The notes: generated by a model from the letters alone, not told the origin. A DNA stretch of 64,000 nt from Nocardioides campestrisoli (GCF_013624435.2 NZ_CP061768.1:1828001-1892000), one strand, 5' to 3'; counted from the first letter of the stretch, positions 24,856 through 37,776 are shown. Numbers and translations are program-made.

Positions 24856-26907
24856 GTGGGTGTCGGCGATGTCTCGAAGCGGATCCTGCTGGGACGCAAG
24901 CTGCGCAGCTCCCAGCTCGGAGAGTCCCTGTTGCGCAAGCGGGTGGCGCTGCCGATCTTCGCCGGCGACGCGCTCTCCTCCGTCGCCTATGCCCCCGACG
25001 AGATCTTCATCATGCTCTCCCTGGCCGGGGCCTCGGCGTACGCCTGGTCGTGGAAGGTGGGGCTCGCGGTCGCGGTGGTGATGCTGGTGGTGGTCACCTC
25101 GTACCGGCAGACCGTGTACGCCTACCCGGGCGGCGGGGGCGACTACGAGGTCGCCTCGGCGAACCTGGGGCGCAACGCGGGCGTCACCGTGGCGAGCGCC
25201 CTGCTCGTCGACTACGTCCTGACCGTGGCCGTCTCGATCAGCGCGGGCGCGCACTACGCGTCCTCGGCGCTGGCGTTCCTGGACGGGCACGAGGTGCTCT
25301 TCGCCAGCCTGATGGTGGTGCTGCTGGCGGCGCTCAACCTCCGTGGTGTCCGGGAGTCGGCCGCCTGGTTCGCGCTGCCGACGTACCTGTTCATCGTCGC
25401 CGTCCTCGGCATGTGCGGCTACGGGCTGCTGCGCTGGTCGCGCGGGGACCTGCCGCAGGTGGAGAGCGCCTCCTTCGAGATCACCGCTGCGCCCGGCTTC
25501 GAGGGCCCGCTCACCACGGTGGCGCTGCTGCTCCTGCTGGCGCGCGCGTTCTCCTCCGGGTGCGCGGCGCTCACCGGGGTGGAGGCGGTCTCCAACGGGG
25601 TCCCGGCGTTCCGTCGGCCCAAGAGCCGCAACGCCGCGAGCACCCTGCTCCTGCTCGGGCTGATCTCGGTCAGCATGATGATGTCGGTCATCGTGCTGGC
25701 CCGGCAGATGGGCCTGAAGTACGTCGACCCGCTCGAGCTTCAGCGACTCACGATGCCCGACGGCACTCCCGTCACGGGCTACGACCAGCACTCGGTGATC
25801 GCCCAGCTCGCGCAGGGGGTCTTCAGCGACTTTCCGCCGGGCTTCTACTTCGTGGTCACGGTGACCGCCCTGATCCTGGTCTTCGCCGCCAACACCGCCT
25901 TCAACGGCTTCCCGGTGCTGGGCTCGATCCTGGCCGAGGACGGCTACATGCCCAAGGCGCTGGGCGCCCGGGGCGACCGGCTCGCCTACAGCAACGGCAT
26001 CGTCTTCCTGGCCGCGGTCTCGATCGCCCTCGTGGTCGCCTTCGACGCCCGGACCACCCAGCTCATCCAGCTCTACATCGTCGGCGTCTTCGTCTCCTTC
26101 ACCCTGGGGCAGCTCGGCATGGTCCGGCACTGGACCCGGGAGCTGTCGGTCACCCGGGTCGCCGCGGACCGGGTGCGGATGCACCGGTCCCGGGTGATCG
26201 CCGCCGTCGGACTGGTGCTCACCGGTGCGGTGCTGGTGGTGGTGCTGGTGACCAAGTTCCTGCCGGGCGCCTGGATCGCGGTGCTGGCCATGGCCTGCTT
26301 CTTCGTGCTGATGCGGGGCATCCGGCGCCACTACGACCGGGTCGAGTCCGAGCTGGCCGCGGACGAGCAGGACCGGGTGCTGCCCACCCGGGTGCACGCG
26401 ATCGTCCTGGTCTCCCGGCTGCACAAGCCCACCCTGCGGGCCCTGGCCTATGCCAAGGCGACCCGGCCCAACGTGCTGGAGGCGGTCTACGTCGACGTCG
26501 ACGCCGCGGCCACCGAGCAGCTGCTGAAAGACTGGGACGAGCGCCGGCTGGACGTGCCGCTGAAGGTGTTGCACTCGCCGTACCGGGAGGTTGCCCGCCC
26601 GATCGTGGAGTACGCCCAGGAGATCCGCCGCGCCAACCCGCGCGGCGTGGTCGCGGTCTACATCCCGGAGTACGTGGTGGGCCGGTGGTGGGAGCAGCTG
26701 CTGCACAACCAGAGCGCGCTGAGGCTCAAGGGCCGGCTGCTCTTCTCGCCGGGGATCATGGTCACCTCGGTACCGTTCCAGCTGCCGTCCTCGCAGAGCC
26801 GGCGTGCGCGGGCCACCGAGAGCCGGGTCAAGGCCGGCGACCTGCGGCGTGGGCGGGTCGAGGAGCAGGAACAGACGGACGGACAGGTCGGAGGGATGCA
26901 CTGGTGA
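24856..26907 (+). CDS. KimA/YdaO-type APC permease, probable potassium importer
   Basis: The 683-residue protein has 12 predicted helices (residues 40-480) and a soluble C-terminal region. KRILLGRKLRSSQLGE, FAGDALSSVAYAPDE, SYRQTVYAYPGGGGDYEV and LLVDYVLTVAVSISAGAHY match my memory of Bacillus subtilis KimA (YdaO) almost word for word, a high-affinity potassium/proton symporter inhibited by c-di-AMP. M. tuberculosis Rv2690c holds the same position. The C-terminal part (VHAIVLVSRLHKPTLRALAYAKATRP) resembles a UspA-like cytosolic domain, as in KimA. The GTG at 24856 follows a leaderless -10 box. Many databases call it an amino acid permease. The stop overlaps the next start (GTGA). Confidence 0.85.
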   Translation: MGVGDVSKRILLGRKLRSSQLGESLLRKRVALPIFAGDALSSVAYAPDEIFIMLSLAGASAYAWSWKVGLAVAVVMLVVVTSYRQTVYAYPGGGGDYEVASANLGRNAGVTVASALLVDYVLTVAVSISAGAHYASSALAFLDGHEVLFASLMVVLLAALNLRGVRESAAWFALPTYLFIVAVLGMCGYGLLRWSRGDLPQVESASFEITAAPGFEGPLTTVALLLLLARAFSSGCAALTGVEAVSNGVPAFRRPKSRNAASTLLLLGLISVSMMMSVIVLARQMGLKYVDPLELQRLTMPDGTPVTGYDQHSVIAQLAQGVFSDFPPGFYFVVTVTALILVFAANTAFNGFPVLGSILAEDGYMPKALGARGDRLAYSNGIVFLAAVSIALVVAFDARTTQLIQLYIVGVFVSFTLGQLGMVRHWTRELSVTRVAADRVRMHRSRVIAAVGLVLTGAVLVVVLVTKFLPGAWIAVLAMACFFVLMRGIRRHYDRVESELAADEQDRVLPTRVHAIVLVSRLHKPTLRALAYAKATRPNVLEAVYVDVDAAATEQLLKDWDERRLDVPLKVLHSPYREVARPIVEYAQEIRRANPRGVVAVYIPEYVVGRWWEQLLHNQSALRLKGRLLFSPGIMVTSVPFQLPSSQSRRARATESRVKAGDLRRGRVEEQEQTDGQVGGMHW

Positions 26908-28047
26908 GCCGGCAGGTACGGACACGACGGCCGCGCGGTAGGTCGCGCGTGGGGGAGCGGTTCGAGGCCGAGGTGGGGCCGGTGGCCCACGGCGGTCACT
27001 GCATCGTCCGGGTCGCTGCCGATCAGGCCGACCCCGAGGCGACCCGCGTGGTCTTCACCCGGCACACGATCCCGGGGGAGCGGGTGGTCGTGCAGATCAC
27101 CGAGGGCAGCGACGGCGACCGGTTCTGGCGCGGGGACGCGGTGCAGGTGCTCCGGGCCTCGCCCGAGCGGGTGCAGCCGCCGTGCCCGTTCGCCGGACCC
27201 GACCTGTGCGGAGGCTGCGACTTCCAGCACGTCGCGCTGCCGCACCAGCGCGAGCTCAAGGCGGAGGTGGTCCGCGAGCAGCTGGTGCGGCTGGCCCGGA
27301 TGTCCCCGGAGGATCCCCTGGTGACCGGGCTCGTGGTCGAGCAGGTGCCCGGTGACGTCGACGGGCTGCGCTGGCGTACCCGGACCCGCTTCGTCCCGCT
27401 GCCCGGCGGCGGGCGGGGGATGCGCAAGCACCGCTCGCACGAGGTGGTCGAGGTCGACGACTGCCGGATCGAGGCGCTGGGAGAGGCGCCCGCGCACGTC
27501 GTGCGCGGTCACGAGTTCGACGTGGCACCGGGCGGCTTCTGGCAGGTGCACCCCGGGGCCCCCGAGGCGCTCGTCTCGGCGGTGCTGGACCTGCTGGACC
27601 CGCAGCCGGGGGAGTCGGTGCTGGACCTGTATGCCGGTGTCGGGCTGTTCGCCCGGTTCCTGGCCGAGCGTGTGGGCCTCGAGGCGCGCGTGGTCGCCGT
27701 GGAGGGTGACCGCGAGGCCGCCCGGCGGGCGCGCGGCAACCTGCACGGCACCGCGAAGGTGCGGGTGAGCGCCGGCGACGTGGCCTCGGTGCTGCGCGAG
27801 GAGTACGACGAGCCGTTCGACCTCGTCGTCCTCGACCCGCCCCGCGAGGGCGCCCGCAAGGCGGTCGTCGATCAGGTCGTCGACCGGGCTCCCCGGGCGG
27901 TCGCGTACGTGGCCTGCGACCCGGCCGCACTGGCGCGCGACCTGGCGTTCTTCGCCGAGGCCGGCTACCGCACCACGTCGATCCGGGCCTTCGACCTCTT
28001 CCCGATGACGCACCACGTCGAGTGCGTCGCGCTCCTGGAGAAGACGG

Positions 28048-28052
<5 letters not shown>
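26904..28052 (+). CDS. TRAM-domain class I SAM-dependent RNA methyltransferase (RlmCD/TrmA family)
   Basis: The enzyme should methylate C5 of a uridine in rRNA or tRNA. The 382-residue protein has an N-terminal TRAM domain (about residues 15-85), an iron-sulfur cysteine set (Cys94, Cys102, Cys105, plus a later VDDC), the SAM site VLDLYAGVGLFARFL, and catalytic Cys338 in YVACDPAALARDL. The DPPREGARK motif is intact. Its GTG overlaps the KimA-like stop and a GGAGGG ribosome site lies upstream. It is the Rv2689c equivalent. Its stop codon lies in an inverted repeat shared with the convergent aldo/keto reductase. Confidence 0.92.
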
Positions 28053-29295
<1,243 letters not shown>

Positions 29296-32200
29296 ATGAG
29301 ACCCATCAATCCCCCCTCCGCACCACCTGCACATCCCCCCTCGACGACCGGCGGCGAACGGCTTCGGCTGCTCCGCCTGGCGGTCGTGGCGCCGGTCGTG
29401 GCGCTCGTCCTCTCCATGCTGTCCGTCTCGCCGGCGCACGCCGCAGGCACGATGACCGCCACCGGCTCCTCCCTGCAGTGGGGGTACGCCTACCCCGGCG
29501 ACTCCAGCCTGGGCACGTCGGCGGGCTGGGAGGCGCCGACGGTAGGACAGGCGACCACCTTCACCGGCCTGCCCTACAGCAACCAGCAGAGGCTGCGCGT
29601 CCCGGCCACCGTCGTGCAGCGGATCTGGAAGGTCGACGGCACCCAGGTCTCGACCGCGGCGTCGTACACGCCCTCCGCGGCCGACCGGGGCAAGGCCCTC
29701 TCGTTGGAGGTGCGCTACGCCTACGCCGGCCACGACGACTTCTGGTGGCGCCCCGGCCCGTGGACGGTGCGGAACCCACCGCTGCGGGGAAGGACGGGCC
29801 AGCGCATCTCCTTCACCGGTGAGACGAAGGTCGGCCGGACCGTCACCTACCCGGCCCTGCACATCGCGCCGACGCCGACGACCTTCTCGGTGAGGTGGGA
29901 TGCGCTCGACTACAACGTCCCGGGGTACACGCCCCGCGTGACGCTCCTCGCCAACCAGACGGTCCCGTACGGCCGGAGCACGTCGTTGACGATTCCTCCG
30001 AGCGCCGCGGGACAGATCCTGCGCGCCTGCGTGGTGGCCACCCTCAGCGGCCACGAGGACTACGACCGGTGCTGGCAGCCCACCCAGACGGTCGCGCCGG
30101 GCGACATGACGATCACCCACAACGTCACGGGCAACCTCGACGGCGGCAGCCGGACGCTGACCGTGACCGGGGCCGACGCCTACCCGGACGCCAACGTCCA
30201 GATCGAGTGGACCGCCGACGGTCAGGTTGTCCCCGCCCGAGCCACGTCGCAGACCAGCTCGACCCTGGACTACTCCGTCTCGTTGCGTGGCAAGGAGGTC
30301 AAGGCGACCTACACCGTCACCGCCCCCGGCTACCAGACGGTGACCCGGACGCTGACCCAGCCGTTCCTCGACCTCTACCCCGTGCCGGAGTCCCTGCGCG
30401 TCGAGCAGGTGCTCCCGCACGACGGCGCCGACCGTGACCTGGCCGGCCGGGTGTTCACGATCGCCGTGCTCGGCCCGCTGACCGGCTGGGACGTCGTACA
30501 GCGGTGGACCATCGACGGCACGGTGGTCTCCACGGGGCCCACCTACACGTCCACCCTGGCGGACGCCGGCAAGCAGCTGGTCCACGACGTGGTCGTCTCA
30601 CAGCCGGGCTACCGGACCTTCACGTACCGGAAGGTCTTCACCGTCGCCGGGCCGGCGGCACCGACGGTCACGGGACAGGTCGACGGCGAGTGGATCGCAG
30701 GCCGCACGGTCACGAGCACGGCGGACACGTCGTTCTGGGCCTACAGCAACCTGAACCCCCCGTCCTTCGAGTGGCAGGTCGACGGAGTCACCGTTCCGGG
30801 CGCCGAGCAGCGTACGTTCCGGCTGACCTCCGACATGGTCGGTCGCACCGTCCGCGTCCGTGCGCACTACAGCAACATGACGGACTCGCGGACGACGACC
30901 TCGCCGTGGACCACGATCGAGCCGGTCCTGCTGCCCGTCGCCACCTCCTGGAACGTCAGCGCCCCCGGGAACGCGCGGGCGGGCGAGCCGGTCGAGATCA
31001 CGATCAGCGGCGTAGGTCAGACGGCGTCGGTCGACGTGACCTGGCGCGCCGGCTCGGCCACCGGGGACGTCCTGGCCTCCGGGACCAGCCCGCGCTTCAC
31101 TCCTCCGGCCCGCCTTGGCGGGACCCGGCTGCACGCCACGGTGACGATCAGCGCCCCGGATGCCCGGACCCGGGTGGACACCTTCGCCTGGGACCTGCCG
31201 CTCCTCGACCTCCCGGCGATCACTCCCTCCACGACCGGCGAGCCGGTGGTGGGCGGAACGGTCGGTGTCAGCCTCGACGGTCTCGAGCCGGACTTCTCGG
31301 TCGCCTACACCTGGTACGCCGACGGGGATCCGATCAGCGGTGCTTCCGGTGCCGACCTGCCGGTCACCGAGGCGATGCGCGACGCGGTGCTCAGCGTGCG
31401 GTACGTCGTGTCGGCGACGGGCTACCAGTCGTCGACCGGGACCCACATAGTCGGTCGGGTGCCGTTCGCCGGCCTGGTCGCGCCGTTCGCCCGGCTGGCC
31501 GCCTCGTCACCGGACCCGGAGGTCGGGCGTGAGCTGACGGCCGAGGCGGGCTCGGAGACCGCCGGCACCACCGTCACCTGGGAGTGGCGTCGCGACTCGG
31601 AGGTGGTCTCCACCTCGGCGACCTACACCCCGGAGATCGCCGACGCCGGTCAGCGGCTCACCGTGGTCGCGACGCTCTCGGCGCCCCGCCACGAGCCGGT
31701 CACCCTGGACTTCGAGGTGGCCGTGCCGCTGGTCGAGATCACGGGAGCCTCCGTCGCTCTGGTCGGGAAGGCCGTGGTCGGGCAGGAGCTGCGTGCCGAC
31801 GTCGCCGGGACTCCCGCCGACACCTCGGTGAGCTACACCTGGAAGCGGAACGCGAGCGTGGTCGGCTCGGGGCCGACGTACGCCGTGACGTCCAGCGACA
31901 TCGGCTTCGCCCTCACGGTCGAGGCCACCGTCTCCGGTCGGGGCTATGCCCCGGTCACCTTGATGGTCACCAGCGCCACCGTGGCCGCACCGGCGAGCGA
32001 GGGCCCGGAAGAGGGTGCCGTGCAGGGTGAAGCCCCCGGGAGCGGTGAGACCGGGGACAGCGCCCAGGTCGGCGGCCCCGGCGCGAGCTCCGGGGTCCGG
32101 GCGACGGCGGTGCTGGCGAAGAAGTCGGTGAAGTCGAGGAAGAAGCAGACCGTCCGGGTCCGCGACCTGGTGTCCGGCCAGCGGGTGACGGTGAAGGCTG

Positions 32201-32478
32201 GCGGCAAGAAGATCGCCGCCTTCACGCTCACGGCCAAGAAGCTGCGGGTCACCAAGCGTGCCAAGGTCAACGGTGCCAAGGTCGTGGTCAAGCGGGCCAG
32301 GTCAGGCGAGGTCACGGTGACCTTCAAGGTCGGGACCGTGGTCAAGGTCAAGGCCGGCGGACGGACCGCGAAGGCCCGGAAGAAGGCGAAGGCCCAGGCG
32401 GCGAAGCGGAACACCACGAAGGTCCTGGTGACCGGGACGGGTGGTCTGAAGGCGCGGCTGTCGTTCCGGATCAGGTGA
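29296..32478 (+). CDS. Large secreted protein with tandem Ig-like repeats and a lysine-rich tail
   Basis: The 1060-residue protein has a Sec signal peptide (RLAVVAPVVALVLSMLSVSPAHAAG, cleaved near residue 50) and then about nine to ten beta-rich repeats of roughly 90 residues. Each has a core like TWxxDGxxVxxxxxYTxxxADxGxxLxVxVxxxxxGY; clear copies contain YTPSAADRGKAL, YTSTLADAGKQL, YTPEIADAGQRL and YAVTSSDIGFAL. A Gly/Glu/Pro/Ser-rich linker (about 900-935) joins a very basic C-terminal domain of about 120 residues rich in Lys and Val. There is no LPxTG sortase signal. It is probably a surface adhesin or wall-bound scaffold; the basic tail could hold it on anionic wall polymers. No enzyme domain is seen. 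Confidence 0.85.
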   Translation: MRPINPPSAPPAHPPSTTGGERLRLLRLAVVAPVVALVLSMLSVSPAHAAGTMTATGSSLQWGYAYPGDSSLGTSAGWEAPTVGQATTFTGLPYSNQQRLRVPATVVQRIWKVDGTQVSTAASYTPSAADRGKALSLEVRYAYAGHDDFWWRPGPWTVRNPPLRGRTGQRISFTGETKVGRTVTYPALHIAPTPTTFSVRWDALDYNVPGYTPRVTLLANQTVPYGRSTSLTIPPSAAGQILRACVVATLSGHEDYDRCWQPTQTVAPGDMTITHNVTGNLDGGSRTLTVTGADAYPDANVQIEWTADGQVVPARATSQTSSTLDYSVSLRGKEVKATYTVTAPGYQTVTRTLTQPFLDLYPVPESLRVEQVLPHDGADRDLAGRVFTIAVLGPLTGWDVVQRWTIDGTVVSTGPTYTSTLADAGKQLVHDVVVSQPGYRTFTYRKVFTVAGPAAPTVTGQVDGEWIAGRTVTSTADTSFWAYSNLNPPSFEWQVDGVTVPGAEQRTFRLTSDMVGRTVRVRAHYSNMTDSRTTTSPWTTIEPVLLPVATSWNVSAPGNARAGEPVEITISGVGQTASVDVTWRAGSATGDVLASGTSPRFTPPARLGGTRLHATVTISAPDARTRVDTFAWDLPLLDLPAITPSTTGEPVVGGTVGVSLDGLEPDFSVAYTWYADGDPISGASGADLPVTEAMRDAVLSVRYVVSATGYQSSTGTHIVGRVPFAGLVAPFARLAASSPDPEVGRELTAEAGSETAGTTVTWEWRRDSEVVSTSATYTPEIADAGQRLTVVATLSAPRHEPVTLDFEVAVPLVEITGASVALVGKAVVGQELRADVAGTPADTSVSYTWKRNASVVGSGPTYAVTSSDIGFALTVEATVSGRGYAPVTLMVTSATVAAPASEGPEEGAVQGEAPGSGETGDSAQVGGPGASSGVRATAVLAKKSVKSRKKQTVRVRDLVSGQRVTVKAGGKKIAAFTLTAKKLRVTKRAKVNGAKVVVKRARSGEVTVTFKVGTVVKVKAGGRTAKARKKAKAQAAKRNTTKVLVTGTGGLKARLSFRIR

Positions 32479-32510
32479 CGGCAGGGCTGCGTCAGCCCGG
32501 CTGAGTGCAG

Positions 32511-32543
32511 GAAGGGGCCCCCGCTCGTGGCGGGGGCCCCTTC
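32511..32543 (+). terminator. Rho-independent-type hairpin after the Ig-repeat gene
   Basis: Fourteen-base arms at 32511-32524 and 32530-32543 pair perfectly around a 5-base loop TCGTG. It lies 33 bases after the stop codon and before the acnA control region. Confidence 0.85.
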
Positions 32544-32572
32544 TCGCTCGAAAAGTCACTGGATGTCGTGTA

Positions 32573-32586
32573 TCTTGATGTCGAGA
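32573..32586. promoter_or_regulatory. Palindromic candidate operator upstream of acnA
   Basis: TCTTGATGTCGAGA is an inverted repeat with one mismatch (TCTTGA, TG, TCGAGA), 118 bases before the acnA start. It is the only clear symmetric site in the acnA leader region, so a repressor or activator of aconitase may bind here. Confidence 0.45.
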
Positions 32587-32691
32587 CATATTCGAACTGC
32601 TTCCACCGCGTCTGGTTAGGTCAGCCTTGCTTCCCCTCATCGGGAGAGCGGCGGCAAGATGGGACGCTGTGACAACCTCAATTCCCGGTAG

Positions 32692-35511
<2,820 letters not shown>

Positions 35512-35530
35512 CCAGCCGACGCACAGACGC

Positions 35531-35570
35531 CGACGAGGCCGGTCCGGGAGCTCCCGGACCGGCCTCGTCG
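35531..35570. terminator. Perfect 40-base palindrome, bidirectional terminator
   Basis: Two 20-base arms (35531-35550 and 35551-35570) are exact reverse complements with no spacer. It lies between the convergent acnA and FAD/NAD(P)-binding protein genes and should stop transcription from both sides. Confidence 0.85.
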
Positions 35571-35599
35571 CATGCTGGGAGGGAGTGCTCGCCGTACGC

Positions 35600-36865
35600 T
35601 CAGCGCAGCAGGGGAGCCCGCTCGTCGGCCGCCTCCTCCGCGGCTGGGGCGAGTGCCCGGGCCAGCAGCACCGCCTGGGCGCGCAGGTCGGGGATGGCGC
35701 CGACCTCCCACTCCAGTCCCTTGCGGGCGGCACCGAGCCAGAACAGCTCGTCCAGCACGTGGCCGTGCTGGTCGACCGGATGGCCGGGAGCGACGAGGTC
35801 GGCACCCAGTCCGAGCCGGTGCGGCCGGAGCAGCCCGCGTTCCAGCATCGCGTCGACCAGGGGGTTCCACCCGGACGTCGGGACCGGACGCGGTCCGGTG
35901 CAGCTGACCACCAGGTCGAACTCGGCGGGATCGACCTGGTCGAGGGTGCGCACCACCAGGATCCCGGCTGCCTGGAGCCGCTCGACGTGGTGGGCCGCCG
36001 CGGGCGACATCCGGTGCCGGCGCCGGTCCCAGGCGTGGGCGTAGGTGGTGGCGAACCGAGCCTGGTCGCCCGGCGCGAGACCGGTCCACAGCTGGTTCGC
36101 GAACCCCCGCACCGCGTCCACGGCGTCCCGCCAGTCGGAGCCGTCGGTCGGCTCGACCACGTGGGCGCTGGGCAGGGCCCCGCGTCGGGAGGCGGCGACG
36201 ATCTCGGCCCGGGGGAGCAGGTGCTCGAGCTCGATCGCGAGGTCGACCATCGTCAGCCCGGTGCCCAGCAGCAGCACCCGACGTACGCCCGCCAGGTCCT
36301 GGCGCCACTCCTGGGCCCAGGGGTCGGCCACGAACCGGGGCCCCTGCGCCAGGCGCGGGTGTGCGTGTGGAGGCGGGTTGCCCAGCGCCAGCACCACCCG
36401 GTCGGCGGCCAGGGAGTGACCGGAGCCGAGGTCGAGCGCCCATCTGCGCCCGTCCTGTCGCAGGTCGACGGCCTCGTCGCGCAACCGGCGCAGGGAAGAC
36501 CCGGCAGGAACCTCGACCTCGTCGAGCAGGGCGGCGAGGTAGTCGCCGTAGACCTTGCGGGCCGGGAAGGACCGGGCGCCCAGGTCGAGGCCTCGCGCGG
36601 CGCACCAGCGGATCAGGTGTCCCGGGTCGCCGTCGACTGCACTGAGCCGCTCAGCGAAGTTGTTCACCGTGTGCCGCGGGTACGCGCTGCGGTAGGCGAG
36701 CCCCGGTCCGACCTGCTGGTCGCGCTCGACGAGGTGCACGTCGACCGGAGCCTGCGCGGTGGTCGCGCGGAGCAGGTGGAGCACGGCGATCACGGCGGCG
36801 GCCCCTCCGCCGACGACCACCACCTGGAGCGGCTGCGGTCGGGTTGCTGTGCGTACGAGGGTCAT
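35600..36865 (-). CDS. FAD/NAD(P)-binding protein (NAD_binding_9 family)
   Basis: The 421-residue protein has an N-terminal Rossmann loop VVVVGGGAAAVIAVLHLLR, a second dinucleotide loop VRRVLLLGTGLTMVDLAIELE near residue 200, and the family motif GPGLAYRSAYPRHTVNNFAERLSA. Members of this family are flavin-dependent, but their reactions are mostly unknown; some act in ornithine or other amine hydroxylation. The ATG at 36865 has a GGGAG ribosome site. An unusually AT-rich patch (about 36887-36919) lies between it and the divergent 2H-like gene and probably contains its promoter (TAACAT on the minus strand). Confidence 0.82.
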   Translation of the reverse strand: MTLVRTATRPQPLQVVVVGGGAAAVIAVLHLLRATTAQAPVDVHLVERDQQVGPGLAYRSAYPRHTVNNFAERLSAVDGDPGHLIRWCAARGLDLGARSFPARKVYGDYLAALLDEVEVPAGSSLRRLRDEAVDLRQDGRRWALDLGSGHSLAADRVVLALGNPPPHAHPRLAQGPRFVADPWAQEWRQDLAGVRRVLLLGTGLTMVDLAIELEHLLPRAEIVAASRRGALPSAHVVEPTDGSDWRDAVDAVRGFANQLWTGLAPGDQARFATTYAHAWDRRRHRMSPAAAHHVERLQAAGILVVRTLDQVDPAEFDLVVSCTGPRPVPTSGWNPLVDAMLERGLLRPHRLGLGADLVAPGHPVDQHGHVLDELFWLGAARKGLEWEVGAIPDLRAQAVLLARALAPAAEEAADERAPLLR

Positions 36866-36886
36866 GCGGCGCTCCCAGACAGATCA

Positions 36887-36919
36887 GTGATGTTAGCCAA
36901 TCAAGTTACTATACATTGA
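36887..36919. promoter_or_regulatory. AT-rich divergent promoter region
   Basis: Tracts such as TGATGTTAGCC and GTTACTATACATTG stand out in a background above 70% GC. On the minus strand TAACAT could be a -10 for the FAD/NAD(P)-binding gene. Confidence 0.4.
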
Positions 36920-36931
36920 GGGAGGTCGGGG

Positions 36932-36956
36932 TCATCGCTACCGTGGCGTCCATGTC
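36932..36956 (+). repeat. 25-base promoter-start module, copy 1
   Basis: This copy contains TACCGT at 36939-36944 and the ATG at 36952 of the 2H-like gene, seven bases apart. An identical 25-base copy is at 37752-37776 with a different downstream gene. Confidence 0.85.
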
Positions 36957-37668
36957 GCGCGACGGGGGAGCGAGGACCAACGTGCGTGGTCTGCAGTTCG
37001 ACCCCTCGGCGCTCGTCGACGGCAACCTGACCCCTGACATCCTCTGGGGCAGGGACTGCTTGGCCTTCAACATCCAGGCCGATCTCTGCGACCAGGCGGT
37101 CGCGGCGATCGGTCGGATCCAGCGGGCCTTCGACGCGCGGATGCCGCACCAGCACGTCATCCCGGAGCATGCGCTCCACCTCTCGGTGTTGAACCTGGTC
37201 CACGTGCGCGGCCCCCATCCTCCCCGGAGGAAGGCGGCGCTCTGGGCGGAGAAGGAGTCGACGTGGCTCCCGGCCATCGACGCGGAGGCGGCAGTCACGC
37301 CTCCCTTCGAGCTTGTCCTGGAACGGATCGTGCCTTCTCCGTCCGGGCTCCTGGTCGCTGCCGTCGACAGTGCCGAGCTCGTGGACCTGCGCCGCCGACT
37401 GGCGGTGGCCCTCGGCCTGGAGGTGCGACCACTGCCGGAGCTGTGCCACGTGACCGTCGTGCGGTACGGGACCGATCTCCCGTCACAGCGAGACGTGCAC
37501 GCGTTCGCGGAGCAGGAGCGCCTCAGGGTGGCCATCCGGGTCGCACGCCTCCGGACCGTCCGCGAGGTCGTCTATCCGTCACTGCGGCGCGAGACGATCC
37601 GCTGTCACAGGCTGGGCGGGTCGGTCGACGACCGCTCGTCGGGGCAGGCCGACACGGAAGGTGTCTGA
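36952..37668 (+). CDS. 2H phosphoesterase-like protein (LigT/2'-5' RNA ligase superfamily), tentative
   Basis: The 238-residue protein has the two HxS/T motifs of the 2H superfamily: His76-Leu-Ser78 in ALHLSVLNL and His166-Val-Thr168 in LCHVTVVRYG, about 90 residues apart, each on a predicted beta strand as in LigT-like enzymes. Such proteins act as RNA 2',3'-cyclic phosphodiesterases or nucleotide phosphodiesterases. The rest is not familiar to me, and no LigT Pfam match can be claimed by eye. The ATG at 36952 is preferred because a TACCGT box is seven bases upstream; the frame is open further back. It is isolated and divergent from the FAD/NAD(P)-binding gene. Confidence 0.6.
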   Translation: MSRDGGARTNVRGLQFDPSALVDGNLTPDILWGRDCLAFNIQADLCDQAVAAIGRIQRAFDARMPHQHVIPEHALHLSVLNLVHVRGPHPPRRKAALWAEKESTWLPAIDAEAAVTPPFELVLERIVPSPSGLLVAAVDSAELVDLRRRLAVALGLEVRPLPELCHVTVVRYGTDLPSQRDVHAFAEQERLRVAIRVARLRTVREVVYPSLRRETIRCHRLGGSVDDRSSGQADTEGV

Positions 37669-37751
37669 GGTCATCTCCTCGACCTGCTCGGGAGTCATCG
37701 CCGCGAGCGCGCTGCTGTGCGACTGCCGCCTCGCTGGATCGGTCGATCGGC

Positions 37752-37776
37752 TCATCGCTACCGTGGCGTCCATGTC
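37752..37776 (+). repeat. 25-base promoter-start module, copy 2
   Basis: This is identical to 36932-36956. Here the TACCGT box (37759-37764) is seven bases before the ATG of a 20-codon open frame. Confidence 0.85.

Noticed and set aside
37579..37755. A 58-codon frame on the minus strand (MSRSTDPARRQSHSS start) that overlaps the end of the 2H-like gene
   Set aside because: No ribosome site or -10 box was seen and about half overlaps a better-supported gene. MTPEQVEEMTSDTFRVG looks somewhat protein-like, so it is not fully excluded.
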